64,000 nt of DNA from Tanytarsus gracilentus (GCA_038502055.1 JAXRKN010000025.1:248001-312000); one strand, 5' to 3'. Counted from the first letter of the stretch, positions 12,957 through 25,255 are shown. The notes: generated by a model from the letters alone, not told the origin. A program made the numbers and translations.

Positions 12957-13279
12957 TTAAAATATATTTCCAAAAACAAGCCATAAAATTAAAAAAATTC
13001 CAAAAATTATGACCAATGGTCCAATGACAAGCATACAAAGACATTGAAATCCGCATGCACATGCTGAACATAATCTAAATGAAAAAATCATAATTTTAGA
13101 ATGTAATTTTCTTGAATTTTTCCTGGATACCTACACAAGGATTTTAAATGGTTGCTTTAACTTAGCACAAAATTTTAAAATTTTTTTCCTACCGCCCTTT
13201 TTGTGCTTTCTTACCCAGTATAGCAGCAATCGCAAGTATCCTGAACTAAATTTTCACAACATCCTGGATTTTCACTCAT
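12957..13279 (-). CDS. Small Cys-rich single-pass membrane protein, cluster member B
   Basis: A two-exon frame of 60 aa: exon 1 13279-13215, exon 2 13074-12957, with a GTAAGA donor, a CATTTAG acceptor and phase 2. Exon 1 encodes a short Cys-rich head (MSENPGCCENLVQDTCDCCY). Exon 2 continues LCSACACGFQCLCM and then a hydrophobic segment of about 25 residues, ending FGNIF. There are 12 or so cysteines in 60 residues, a remarkable density. It is smaller than its neighbours but keeps the phase-2 junction directly before the Cys motif. A double GATA-type motif (GATAAGATAA) sits at about 13418, roughly 140 bp upstream of the start. The function is unknown. Confidence 0.6.
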
Positions 13280-13560
13280 TATAAATATTTTTAAAACAAT
13301 TTAAAGTTAATTTATTCAAGCAGCTTTTGTTTTATTTTAATTTATTGATATGAGTCTTTGAAGTTTTCATTAAAAATTTATCAAGCTGATTATATTCTTC
13401 CCATCCAAAGTAACAGATAAGATAATGAAGTTGAAACTCATCGATATCTTTAGAATTGAATTCTAATTTTACGTTCCTAAATACGCGTTCAGTTGTGCAA
13501 AATAATTAACCAAAATACTGAAAAATTAAATACATATTTTAAAAACAATTAATGTTAAAG

Positions 13561-13932
13561 TTAAATTCGAATCATTCGATATTTTAGTGAAACTTCAGGT
13601 GGTGGTAGGTTTTGTTCAATCCAATCCAATATCCAAAAAATTATAATTATGAAGTGTGCTATTGCTAAAACTGCACACACTATAACAATAAGAAGAATCC
13701 AAAGCCCACATGCACATGCAGCGCAACCTGCACACAACCTAAAAAATGTTGAGGTTGTAAATTTAGATTATTTTTAAATTTTATGAATTTGGTCATACAC
13801 AAGTTTTTTATCTTTAGTGCAACTACAACACTTTACCACTTCCGCTTCTACTTTACTTGTATCAATAACAATTTGTGAATTATTATAATTTCTCTGAGGA
13901 TGAGCATTTTAGGAATTGCTGTAGGTATCCAT
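13561..13932 (-). pseudogene. Third cluster member C, Cys-rich membrane protein with in-frame stop at codon 8
   Basis: The exons 13932-13799 and 13738-13561 join in phase 2 (donor GTATGA, acceptor TTTTTAG) into 104 codons including the final stop. Exon 2 reads LCAGCAACACGLWILL, then a long hydrophobic segment, then a C-terminal tail (NLPPPEVSLKYRMIRI), clearly parallel to members A and B. The N terminus MDTYSNS resembles the start of A (MDEKPRDYSN). It is followed by a TAA at 13911-13909, after which the frame stays open through NAHPQRNYNNSQIVIDTS and VKCCSC. This is either a young pseudogene, a stop that is read through, or a misread base. Everything else, including splice sites and frame, is intact, so decay would be recent. 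A GATA-type AGATAAGG lies upstream at about 14022. Confidence 0.5.
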
Positions 13933-14059
13933 CATTCACTGAAGTTTGTTCGCTTAAACATAAACAACTACTAAATCGTGTCGAAAAAAATACTTTGCAA
14001 TCAAAACCTTATCTTTTAAAAAGTCCCTCGTAGCACAATAAGTTCAAATAATTTAATTT

Positions 14060-17000
14060 AAAAAAGTACCGCTTTTTATATGAAAATTTTGTATCAACTT
14101 AAATTAAATTTGAACTCGATTTTTTCATTTGAATTTGAACAAGAATTTGAATTTAAAAAAAATTATTTCAACGTTTGTGCCACGAGGATAAAATAATTTT
14201 TTATATTTTTTGCAACTTTAATCACACTTTTGATTTATTACAAAAATATTAGGGTTTCCTTAAACAGTAAATAAATAAATTGACTTTGATAAATTCAATT
14301 CATGAAAGTTAAATTTTATCATCAAAATATTTTTATTTTATCCTGCCTTTAAGTGACTTTGATAAGAGGATACATTTATCCATCTAAAAAGGATAAAAAG
14401 GTAAATCTGTTCTTTATGAAATCTTAAATGATATGAGTACTCTCTTATATTCTAATATCCTCTTCACATATTGTTTATACGAGTTGAAATCATGAATAAC
14501 AAATATTCGAGAACTGAAAACTGAAGAGGGAAAATGATGATGAGATACATGAAGTGGAGTTCAATGAATGTGAAATTTCTTGCACTTGAAACCCTGTATA
14601 GATGGAAATATTATCAGCAAATCAACATCGGTTGTATTTTGCATTACCCAAAATTTGCATAAAGTTATGAAAACCATTTTTTTTCTTATGCTCGTCGACA
14701 TTCAAGGCTGCGGCGTACGCTCATTGTAGATTTGCATGAAATTAAAGCAAGCTATGACTGCAGAACGCCACTAGATGGAGAGGAGAATAGAAGGACTATC
14801 AACATGTGACGCGCGAGAAACTTGTCTAGAAATCATCATTAAAAATTAATCAATTAACCATGTAGTGAAACTGCATGACAACAACATGCAAGCTGAACTC
14901 GTTAGAATGAAGATGATTAAGAGAACACAGTGTGAACTTGATGGTTGAGGATTAAGGAGGGAAAAGTTTGAAAATTAATGAGTTTTTCATGGAGAAAATT
15001 AATAAACTTATTTTTTCAATATTTCTTTCAATGAGAGTATCTCTGAAGATAATATGAATTAAAATCAGATTATAAAGTCAAAAGGTGGAGAAGTAAATCG
15101 TTTTTTATACAGCATATAACAAGTGAACCTCATAAATCAAATGAAAAATGTTTGGTTTGATAACATCTGTAAGACATGCAAGACTTATTCGAAATACAAA
15201 ATGACTTCTAGTCAAGAAAAACCTGCCAGAAAGTCGTATAATGCGACACATGGAGAGCGATTAAATTAAATTGAGTGTGTATTTGTTTTATGCTGAATTC
15301 TGATTGATTTTTAAAATTGCTATATTCGCTTATTTGATTTATTGGTTGACATATTGTGTTCTCTCCGAGACCGTTTGCAATATTTTATATTTGAACAACG
15401 ATGGCGTGAAATTCTGAATTTCCTTTTTCATTATTGAAACAAAAGTCAGGAAAGAAATTAATTGAACGTGAACTAAAATATATTTTTAACTGCTTCATGA
15501 TTCAATTTACTTGTGTATTGATTCTAGATTGACACAGAACTTTTTAGGAAGCTCTACTGACCAAATATTAGCACCTGAGTCAGCAATTTTTTAAAATATA
15601 AATTATAAATTAAATCACTTTTAAGCCTTTTGTTTCTCTTTTTTAAATTTTTACGGATTCTACTTTTTAAGTCTCGCACTCAATATTTTGCAATCCCTTA
15701 GTCCTAACTATCAAGCTTTGTCAAAATAAATACAAAAATCTTGATAGAAATAATAAATCAACAACATTATCATCATCGTTCTTTAACAATGCTCGTCATA
15801 TTTATTTCTCCAGTCCATCTTTTTACTTTCAACGGCCTTTACAAACGAAAAATGATTTTTCATTATCATTTTGATTACAAGTTTTTATGTGCGGACATTT
15901 AACAAAAGATTTTGCCCACAATTCCGCTTATATCACCATGTGTTTATGCTTTCGTAATTGCTTGACATCACGTGAAAATTTGCTCCATTCTGTTGTGGTG
16001 AATTATAGCTATGAAATAGATGGATGTGAAATAACGTGCAAGTTGTAACAAAAGGATTAAAGAACATGCAATGAATGAGTGAAGAAATGAGGATGATAGA
16101 ATTTTCAGTTCAACAGCAGCCAGACTCGTATGAGTCCTTTAAAAATATTTTTTTATTCTCCATTTAATTTTGAGCTTTTAAATTTCTTTATAATTATTTT
16201 TTTTATAAAGAACAGCAAACAATATTAATTTAATTTGACTTTGATTTCATTTAAAAAGAGAATTACACCCTGCGTCCTGTTAGCGTGAACAATTACTCTG
16301 TTTTTACTTTTCATGTTATATAACGAATCACACACAAACCATATACATCCACAAAAAATCATTTTCATCATAACAGAGGAAAAATAGAGAAGGATGAGCA
16401 AAAGATTGGATGTTAACACGCTGCCACTGTAGCAGCACCACCATTGAATAGTTGAGCGAAAAATATGATTTATGGCGTTAATAAAAACCATTTGTATTAT
16501 ATTGTACTATAAGTTGGTTAAAGAGCAGAGAGTCTTGTTGATCTCGAACATTAAAGGTAAAAAAATTTTGTGAGCGTCTTACGAACTGATTGTATGCTAT
16601 TATAGGGTGATTTCCTACACTGATATTAAAAATTCAGCAGATTCTCGCTGTTAGCTAATGATAGGAGATTTTTTTCTCTTACCACAAATCGATAAAGTGT
16701 CAAATGTTCAGAAAGATAAATAAATGTTTTATTGAAAAACTTTTTGCTTTTTTTTCACCTCCAAAAAGATTTATTTAACAGTTGGCTGTCATGACAGCTT
16801 GAAGTGGAAATCTGAGTAAGACATTTTTATTTGACTTATAACACCACTGCGCGACTCAAAGTTTATCTTTTAAACTTTTATACGTCTTTTTGAAAATAAA
16901 AGGAAGAAATTTAATTATGTGTAATTTTGTGAAATGTGAAGCGAATAAAATACGTGTGTGAAATTTCATGATGAAAAGGTTTCAGGAAATTGATTTTCTT

Positions 17001-18030
17001 GAAGCGAAAAGAAGAGTTTGATAGAGAGCTGAAAATTATTTTAGTTCAAGAAGAAGACAAAAATACCCAAGCGTGACTAAGATGTTGTTCATACAATTTA
17101 ATTTGTTTCAATGTGAAAACTGAAAATGTGAATCCAATTTACTGCGTCAGTATCGTTAAACTGGACAGTAAGTTTGTAATTTGATAGATTATAGATATAG
17201 ATATATGATATAGATTACAAAATAATCTTGTACATGTATTAGCAACAAGTCGATTGAATTCATTGGATATGAACGTATGACAACGTATCAATAATTAACA
17301 GATTTTTTAAAAAACATATTAGAAAAATTTAAATTTTTACTTTTCAATTTCTTGAATTCTTGATGCATCTATTGGCGATTAAGGTATGTGGAGATTGAAG
17401 AGGTATATCAAAAACACAAAATATAGTTACTCGGTCTCAAAGTCTAAAATATAAAACAAGTTAATTACCAACTTCAGAACAGTTTTCCTTTTAATATCAA
17501 CATTAACCATTGAAACCAATATTCACACATTTGAACTTAAAACTTGTTTGCAAAATTTTACATGCCGAGTCTGCGCCTCCCATTCACCGACTTTTATACA
17601 AGTGTCTGTTTTGAAAATTTTAATGAAATTCGAAAAGTTGTTGCCTGCCGAAAACAAATATAATTTATGTGCCACCGATATGTGTCTGTAAGTGTGTCGG
17701 ATTTTCTCTTTGAAGAGGGAGACATAGAAAAACTTTATACACACTTTTTTGCATATAGAATAGAAAAAAAAATTAATTATACTACGAAAGGATTGACTTT
17801 ATGGTCACATGGAGAGGCAACCACATGAAAGGAAAATTTTATCCCGTATGGATTTTAATGCTCTGAACAGGTTTTAATGAAATAAACGTCCTAATGATGT
17901 TAAGTGAGTTCAAAAAAATTTTGCTCAAGATAATCAAAGAAAAAAAATTTCAGGTGAACTTTTTTATGTTCATCATTTAATCAAATCAAAATATTTTAAT
18001 AAATAAAGTCAGAAGTTTTCTTTTGATTTT
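14060..18030. other. AT-rich stretch without a recognised gene
   Basis: There is no recognisable frame, RNA gene or repeat of note. A short run of ATAGATATAGATATATGATATAG at about 17190 is simple-sequence DNA. Regulatory sequence for the flanking genes is possible but not identifiable by eye. Confidence 0.45.
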
Positions 18031-18538
18031 AGTCTCAAGGAACTACGGCAGAGAGGTATCACCAATCGGGTGGGAGACTAATTTTTTAATCTGTCGAAAA
18101 TTGTCGAAATAATTATAATTGGTTGAAAGTAAAATAATGTAAGAAAAATAATTTGATTTCAAGGATTTGCACTTAAGAACTACGGCAGAGAATGATTTTT
18201 GTGTTAGTGTTAGAGAGAAAAAATTTTCATGATAAAAATGAAAATTTTACTGGAAAACTTAAGTGAATCGGAAAACTAATGTGATGTCGAAAATAGTCGG
18301 AAAAAGTAGATGCGATTTGATACCAAACATGTCTCAAAAAGTTTATTTTTCAAAATTCTCTGCCACAGGTCAGTCGAAGTACGGCAGAGAAGGCCTCAAA
18401 CTTTGAGAGGTCATAACTCAAAAAATAAAAGGTGTCGAAAAAAACTAATTGCATGTCGAAAATAGTCGGAAAAGGTCTATAAAATCCCTTCTCTCCCACC
18501 CGATTTGTGAAACCTCTCTGCCGTAGTTCTTTGAGACT
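18031..18538. mobile_element. 508-bp MITE with ~50-bp inverted ends
   Basis: The left end AGTCTCAAGGAACTACGGCA is matched by the reverse complement of the right end (AGTCTCAAAGAACTACGGCA). Similarity continues for about 50 bp through GGGTGGGAGA. The direct repeat GATTTT flanks it (18025-18030 and 18539-18544). Internal copies of the AACTACGGCAGAGA motif (near 18177 and 18379) and of a GTCGAAAATAGTCGGAAAA motif show sub-repeats. There is no transposase frame, so it is non-autonomous. The superfamily is not assigned; a 6-bp duplication is uncommon. Confidence 0.75.
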
Positions 18539-19188
18539 GATTTTATGCAACTTAATTAATTTTGGAACAATAAAAAATAATTTTCTTCCAAATGTATACT
18601 AGAACAATGCAATGATCGTAAAATAACTGGCATGTGTCACAAGAAAATAAACTGAGATCAGTTAGCAATTTATTAACAAATGACATTTGATTTGAGAGAA
18701 AGTCGTGTGGGAGTTGAGCATGAGAAATAAATATTGGCACGAAGTAGATATTTTCAGGTCTGAGTATCTTTTGACATTCAATTTAGTGTCAGAAATCGGT
18801 TAGTTGTTTTTCTTATTGTTAACTACAATTATTACTAACAAAACTAAAAATTATTTTTCAAAACGTACACTCGCTTTAATTTTTTTTATCTCACGGTTAA
18901 ATTTAATTGATTAAACTGAAATTTTTGACCAAACTTTACATTAACTCTTGCTATACATCAAGAGATTCAGTGGCAGCAACAAAAAAATTTCATCATTTGA
19001 GTCGATAAAATATTTATGAGGCCATATCCGAGAGCTTTTCACTATAAAATTCGGAGCGATGAGTGCGATGAGGAAAAATAGAGAGAATACATTCTTAATG
19101 AATGCATTTATATACGGCAAAATGTTGATAAATTATTCATCTCTAACTGCTATGTCTTGGCTTTTCGATTATTCCGTAAGATGTGAGT

Positions 19189-19190
<2 letters not shown>

Positions 19191-19248
<58 letters not shown>
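19191..19248. repeat. (AG)n microsatellite
   Basis: About 29 uninterrupted AG dinucleotides. The open frame across it (a run of alternating Arg-Glu) is an artefact of the repeat. Confidence 0.97.
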
Positions 19249-19249
<1 letters not shown>

Positions 19250-19885
19250 ATAAAGTCCTCCCATTATGACCAATGTTTTATTATCATCGACGAATTCATC
19301 TCATGTCTAAATATCGATTCCATGATACTCAATCTCAAACGGAGGGTTTTTAGCATCAAGAAAACAGGAATGAAGTTTCACACAAAACCGCTCTTTCAAT
19401 TTGTCTGATTAAATGAATTAAAAGTGAGAGATGTTTATTGACCTACAATATTTTTAAGTCCTGAATGAAGGGAAAGGAGAGAAAAACTACCATGGATTCA
19501 ATATCAAACCTGACTTGTCTGGTAAAAACAGAAAGCGTTTAAAAATTTTGAGAAAAAAATTAATTTTTTATTTTATGACATGTCGAAAATTTTCATAATT
19601 ATAAATATAAACAAAGCTGGACAGTCCAGTCTCCAACAAAAAGCTTCTTTGCTGAGTCAATACTTAAAAAAGTTTCATCTGCAATAACTATTAAATCACT
19701 TTATTGAATTCCTTTACTTTTATAATTTCATCCCGAAGGAGAAAAATGAAAAGAAGAGAAAATTTTGCACAAAAAATTCCAACATCTTCCTCTGCTCACA
19801 ATGTATTATGCTTATTTGACTAAAAAATTATTTCCCTCGCTTTTTTCCTGTTACCCCTTTAAAAGCCCTCAGAGATCATTTCAAA

Positions 19886-20138
19886 TACTAGAAAGTTTTT
19901 AGACGGCACGCCGCCATGGGTCTAAAAAATTGCGTTAAAATTCTTGCTAGATTTTTGTTGGAGCGTTATAAATTACATTGTAATATTGTAGTATATATAT
20001 ATATATTTAAATATATTTAATATTAATCATATAAACACTCACTTTATTAAGAATGCAATAAAAATTTTATACGACTAATTAGATTTCATCGCAGTCTCTA
20101 CAGTTCTGACATCCAATGTAACTACAAACTTTCTAGTA
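19886..20138. mobile_element. Possible ~250-bp inverted-repeat element with TA flanks
   Basis: TA-CTAGAAAGTTT at 19886-19898 is mirrored by AAACTTTCTAG-TA at 20126-20138, which suggests short terminal inverted repeats with a TA duplication as in Tc1/mariner-type MITEs. A second small inverted repeat (TTTTTAGAC ... GTCTAAAAA) sits just inside the left end. The arms are short, so chance is possible. Confidence 0.4.
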
Positions 20139-23100
20139 TGTATATATTCAGGGAGAATATCTACGGATTTCAAATATTTGAAATTTCAAATTTGGATATG
20201 TGTGATTTTGTCAAAATTTAGTTATGAGTCTACTTAAAGTTTTCATATAACTCTTATTTTAATTTAAGATGAAATAGTTTTTCCCAGCTTGTTATATTCG
20301 TGGTTTTTGTTTCAAAAAGCAATAAGAGAGAATTTTTTTGAACCTAAAGAAAGTTTGCATGCATTAAAATGAATTTTACGGCAAACGCAAATGTTGAACG
20401 TTAATAAAATAATGTTTTCTCGCATAAGAACATGCTTTATATGAAAAAGCAAAAGTTTTAAATATGGTAAAAAAGAAGCTCACAGCTCTCGTAACTATAA
20501 GACATTCTTAAACTCTTTCACCAAGGGGTGAGTCGAGACTTTATGTACTCAAAACTCAGTTCAGTTTTTATAACATTATAATTTTCAACTTGCCAGTCAA
20601 TTAAACTTTAACCTCAAACCTTACTCTTGGGTTAAACGCAACCGTCGAGAGCGTATAAAATTTTCTCTCAACATCCGCTTATAATGTGTTAAATGTTAAA
20701 TCGATGAAAACCAGGGCAAACAATTGACTTTTGCCACGGTGTGTGAGGGGAGGGGGGTGTAAAGTCACGGAACGTTTGCTGCCACAAAAAGATTTTCATC
20801 GAATTAATCCTCTCCGCTGTACTATGGCTGTCTAATGTTCGTCTTTCTTTCAAATTCGTTACACAAATGAAGGGTGAATTAAAGCAAAGTTTAAAAAGTA
20901 CACAGCGTTGATTACAATATCTTTTTCCCCTCACTTTGCTTTCTGACATGCATTTAAAGTTGTTGAGGTTTCTCATTAAAATTTTTTTTCTCAATTTAAG
21001 CTTAGCTTCACTTTTTCTCTATAGTTATGCGGTCGCTTTGTGCACGAAATAAAGAAAGAGTAGCGAAACAAGACACGGGTGAATGGTTTAAGAGAATACA
21101 CAAAAATATATTATTTTCCTTCTTCTATCTTTTTCTTTTAATTTCATAACGCGTTTTTGTGGTTTTTTGATGTTTTAGTCAAAATAAAGAATTAATTCAC
21201 TGATTTTTAACATATTTTTATATTTTTTTGTGCAAAACGCCTTAGGTGAAAAATACAAAATTTCTTAATAATTTCTCAGAAAAAAACAGGCAACCTTTAA
21301 ACCTTCAAACTACTTTAATTTCCTCTTTTTTTACCTCACTAGTTATCTCCCACACCGAGTTCAAATTTATTTTGCAAAGAAAACAACAAGGAAGTGACGG
21401 TGTGATTTCTATGCAATTGCTCTTATCTCCTTAAAAAATAAAAGAAATTCACTGGAGTAAGGTGTAAATTATGTGTGTTTGAAGCTTCTGGCGTTTTTCC
21501 TCCACTAATACGATTTTCATTCATTTCTTACTCTCACCAGATATGCCTACTAGGTGAGAATTGTTTTGTTGTTTCATCTTTATGATTACATCAAACTTTA
21601 ATGCATATTTTTTCAAGGATGGTTCAGATGCAATTTTCTCAAAAACTCTGGAGAATGAAAAGACGAAGAAAACTGTCGACTGAACAGCAAGAGGAAGGAA
21701 GTGCATATATTTCCTGCAAGTTGGACTCACTTCTACAATATATAGTTAGGATACGGATACACATATGCAGATATAAATTATATTTTCATGCAGATTTTCT
21801 CCCTCTGCACTCAATGCCGTCGCCACATTGACTATAAGTGAATGCTGGGTGCCTTTTTGAGGACTCTCTTCTTTAAAATGTGTTTAAAAAAGGGATATAA
21901 GAAAATGGGATAATTTAATATGTTTAATTCTAGACGTGTCAAGTGATGAATACTTGCAGATTTTCTGGCAATTTTAAAAGGTTTTTTATTTTAAATTGGT
22001 TGGTGAATGCTTTTATGAAGATCTATCAAAAACATTCAATTTTTTCGCAGACAGAATTTGTTGGTCAATTCAATAAATTCAGTTGATTCCATTGTAATAA
22101 AAGTTGGCACAAAAATTTTCACTTCCCTTTTAAGTATTTTGTCGAGGGTGTCGAGCGGAAGCAGGATGCCATGCTTCACAAAATTTTGTCAACACTTTTC
22201 TGTAATGGTTCAGTGGTTTTTTTGTAATAAAACGCTGTAAATATGTCACACAATTGAAGAAAAAGGGAGGAAAAGAAGAACAAAGCACAAAGAAGTTTGA
22301 TTCACAGCAAAAACTTAAGAACAAACAGGAGAACAAATTTGAAATTTCATAAAGTCTTCAAATAATTAAGCTACATAATCATAAAGTTTGAGATGTACAT
22401 GTTAAGTTTTAATAAAGTCAAGTTTTTGTTTCTCACCCAAGAAATCTGTTTAAGTTGGTGAATTTAGAGTAAGCGCAGCTGTATTTGAAGTGAAAAATTT
22501 TAATGAAATTAAAAAGTTAAATTATTTAATTACGAGCGGAACGGCTTTTTGCCTCCTCTTACTTATGCGAGGAAATTAAAAGCTTCAGTTTTTGCTGAGA
22601 TATATTTGAGAAAAATACCTCAGGAAAAAGTTCATGGAAAGTTAAAAAAAATCAGTTTTAGAAGTTTTTCGTGTTAAGAATGAAATATACATTTTAAATA
22701 ATTTAGTTTTCAGCCTCAAAGACATTTAAATTTAAAAAGTTTACTAATCGTAAAACAAAGTTTCTTAATGATAATAAATTAAAATTAACCCTAGACTAAT
22801 GCAAATAATTTTGAAAAGTAACAACGGATTGAGCTCTAACTTCTGATAAACTTTGAACCACCTTTTATCGCATAACTATATTTAAAGAAACTCAAGCTTA
22901 CAATTGCTTTCATTGGTGAATCTAGAATTTTCTTAATAAAAACATCACCCATGTTAATAAAATTTTATTAGCTATCGATTTTTTATTTCCCACCTCTTAC
23001 TCTTATCCAATCTCATGCCATCACTTACGAATGATTTATAAATTATTTATTTTGATCCTTTTATTATTATTGCTACGGATCAAAAATTTAAGTGACTGAG

Positions 23101-23800
23101 TGGATAGCTAGCGGCTTATCAAAAATTTATGAGAGAGACGAAATGTTACTTTTATAAAATCGGGAGGGTTTGTATGAGCGTGTTTATGTGAATCTGACAT
23201 TGGTGGATTAGCGAAATTTGATGAAAACCCCAGTTTGAAAAATATAATAATTTAAGTCCATGTTAATATTTTTTTTAGAAAATATCAATTTGGTTAAATA
23301 ATTGCAAACATAAAAAATTAATAAAAAAAAATTAAAATCATCAGATTGAAAATCATGTTTAATGCAAAAACAATAGATATTTTTCATAATTTTGTTATTT
23401 CTAGCTGGGATTCTGGCCACATACATCCATGGGATTTTCCACATTAATAAAAACGATAAAAAATAATTTAAGGTTTTGAAAAATTGATGCGATATTGCGG
23501 AGTTTTTAGTTGAAATTGTGTCTAACTTGATACTTGACGAGGGATGGATGTATTTGCTACTTGTTTTAATATTGTCTCTTCACATGTTACGTGGAGGTCA
23601 GGAAATTTTATTTGAAATGTTTTTTGATGCGAATACAATTTTTTATCCTTAAATATAACTTTTTATCAAAAATTGCTGCTGGATTTCTTTGAAAAAAGGA
23701 CTCAATCTTGTTAATTTCATGCGATTCAGTGATTTGAAGAATTTTTTTATTCATCGATTCACATGCGAAACGTACAGCGATCCCAATTATTATCATCATG
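20139..23800. other. AT-rich stretch without a recognised gene
   Basis: Only short, unsupported open frames are present. No splice-linked coding segments, RNA genes or clear repeats were seen. Confidence 0.45.
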
Positions 23801-23905
23801 CCGAGTTAGCATGTACATATCGTCGCATGAGCATATAAAAGGTGATATACTGAAGTCAACCAATTAGCATAGCGAAGAAAACAACTACACGATTTACTCG
23901 TTTCA

Positions 23906-24253
23906 ATGACGGAACGTTGCAGAAAAGTTATTTTTTTCTTTTCTTTAGTCAGCGATAATATAGAGAAAATTTCACGCCAATTGCCATTTTTGAGTTCATT
24001 GAGACAAAAAAAGACTGAATACGATGATTATACATTGCATCAATTTACGACAATATATTTTGAGTGGGCAACTTTTAACTATAGTTTCAAAGCAGAAAAA
24101 AATTTTACCTCACTAATAAAAATTAAATTTAGCTTTGATAAAAATGTAATGCAATTTCTTAAAAATGATGATTTTTTATATAAACTTAGCAAATTGAAAT
24201 GTCTGGTTGGCACCGCTCCCTGCTTACTCCACATAGAACACGATGTGGGGTAA
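23906..24253 (+). CDS. Hypothetical small open frame behind a TATA-type promoter, tail disrupted by SINE
   Basis: The frame opens at 23906 (MTERCRKVIFFFS...) and runs about 100 codons to KLSKLKCL, where the SINE at 24205 adds a foreign end (VGTAPC...HDVG). Without the insertion the frame would stop a few codons later, after LIHN. Upstream, TATAAAAG at about 23833 and a TCAACC initiator-like site about 30 bp further lie at sensible spacing for a transcription start before the ATG. No domain is recognised and the composition is ordinary AT-rich. It may be a chance frame. The promoter-like layout is the only positive sign. Confidence 0.25.
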   Translation: MTERCRKVIFFFSLVSDNIEKISRQLPFLSSLRQKKTEYDDYTLHQFTTIYFEWATFNYSFKAEKNFTSLIKIKFSFDKNVMQFLKNDDFLYKLSKLKCLVGTAPCLLHIEHDVG

Positions 24254-24427
24254 TTCGATCGCCGGGTGGATAGGGCTATCTTCCTTATTCATCTAGTGGC
24301 AATTCTTGAGTCGTAGCGTATCCGACGCGAGAACTACGGTAAGGACGGAAGCTGCGCTGGTTTGCGTCTGACCAGGGTCGAAAGATACCTGAGAGCTATC
24401 ACATCGTAAAATACCAATACCAATACC
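24205..24427 (+). mobile_element. SINE-like retroposon with 23-bp target-site duplication
   Basis: The insert begins GGTTGGCACCGCTCCCTGC and ends in a hexamer tail of about three ACCAAT units. It is flanked by a perfect 23-bp direct repeat (24182-24204 and 24428-24450, starting AAACTTAGCAAATTG). The body is GC-richer than its surroundings. A GGTAATTCGATCGCC stretch near the 5' part is a weak match to a tRNA B box, so a tRNA-derived head is possible but not shown. Length, tail and long duplication are typical of LINE-mobilised SINEs. Confidence 0.8.
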
Positions 24428-24890
24428 AAACTTAGCAAATTGAAATGTCTTATTCACAATTAATAAAATCTCAACATTATGAAAGTTCATTCAAAATTTG
24501 TGATAACGATCCAGAAACAGCTTGTGAGAATCAATTTACAGCTTATAATGTGTTGAAGATTTGTACTAACATAGCAATGAAAATTGGGGGCTCACGAGAA
24601 GAGAAAATATGATGAACATGTTGACAACAAAATTTAACTTTCTAATTGAATGCTTGCAAAATGTGTGTAAGGAGAGAAATGTTCATGCTTTTGAAAATCA
24701 AGATGCAAAACACGTGACAACAATATGGATTGAGAAGGAAGATGTGAGGCACATATATAAAATTTATCAAACGCTCTAATGATTTTCATTTCGCAATGAT
24801 TCAATTGAATGAATATTAATTTATTTATGGCAGAATTTCTCGCAGACATTCATGAATTCCCTAGCTGCACGGAGTTTTTTAATAAATTTC

Positions 24891-25255
24891 CCTAGTATAG
24901 CGGATAAAGTCACGAGCGTCTTTTTATATCAGTTTGAAATTATAACAAAAAAAACGGTGGGCGAACACGTGGTAATAATTATTTGAAAATTTAAAATTAA
25001 TTCGATATTTTTACCTTCTTTCCGCAAATTCGATCGATTTGATCCTTTGAAAAGTACGTATTTAAGGTTAGCTTTAGAATTTTACTATTTCGTCCTCGTC
25101 TTTATTATTTTTTACACTTTTACTTCTATTTAAATTTCCCGCAAATAAAATTTCCCTACAAATTATTATAATTTTTACCGCCAATTTTATGACAGCTTTA
25201 GGACAGCTTCAGAATTTAAATTTCAGGCGTTAAGAGATTCATCCGCTATACTAGG
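24891..25255. mobile_element. hAT-like MITE, 365 bp
   Basis: The terminal inverted repeat CCTAGTATAGCGGAT is exact at both ends and is flanked by an 8-bp direct repeat TAAATTTC (24883-24890 and 25256-25263). Eight-base duplications are the mark of hAT-superfamily insertions. The interior is AT-rich without a frame, so it is non-autonomous. Confidence 0.82.

Noticed and set aside
19187..19408. Arg-Glu alternating protein frame
   Set aside because: Translation of the (AG)n microsatellite.
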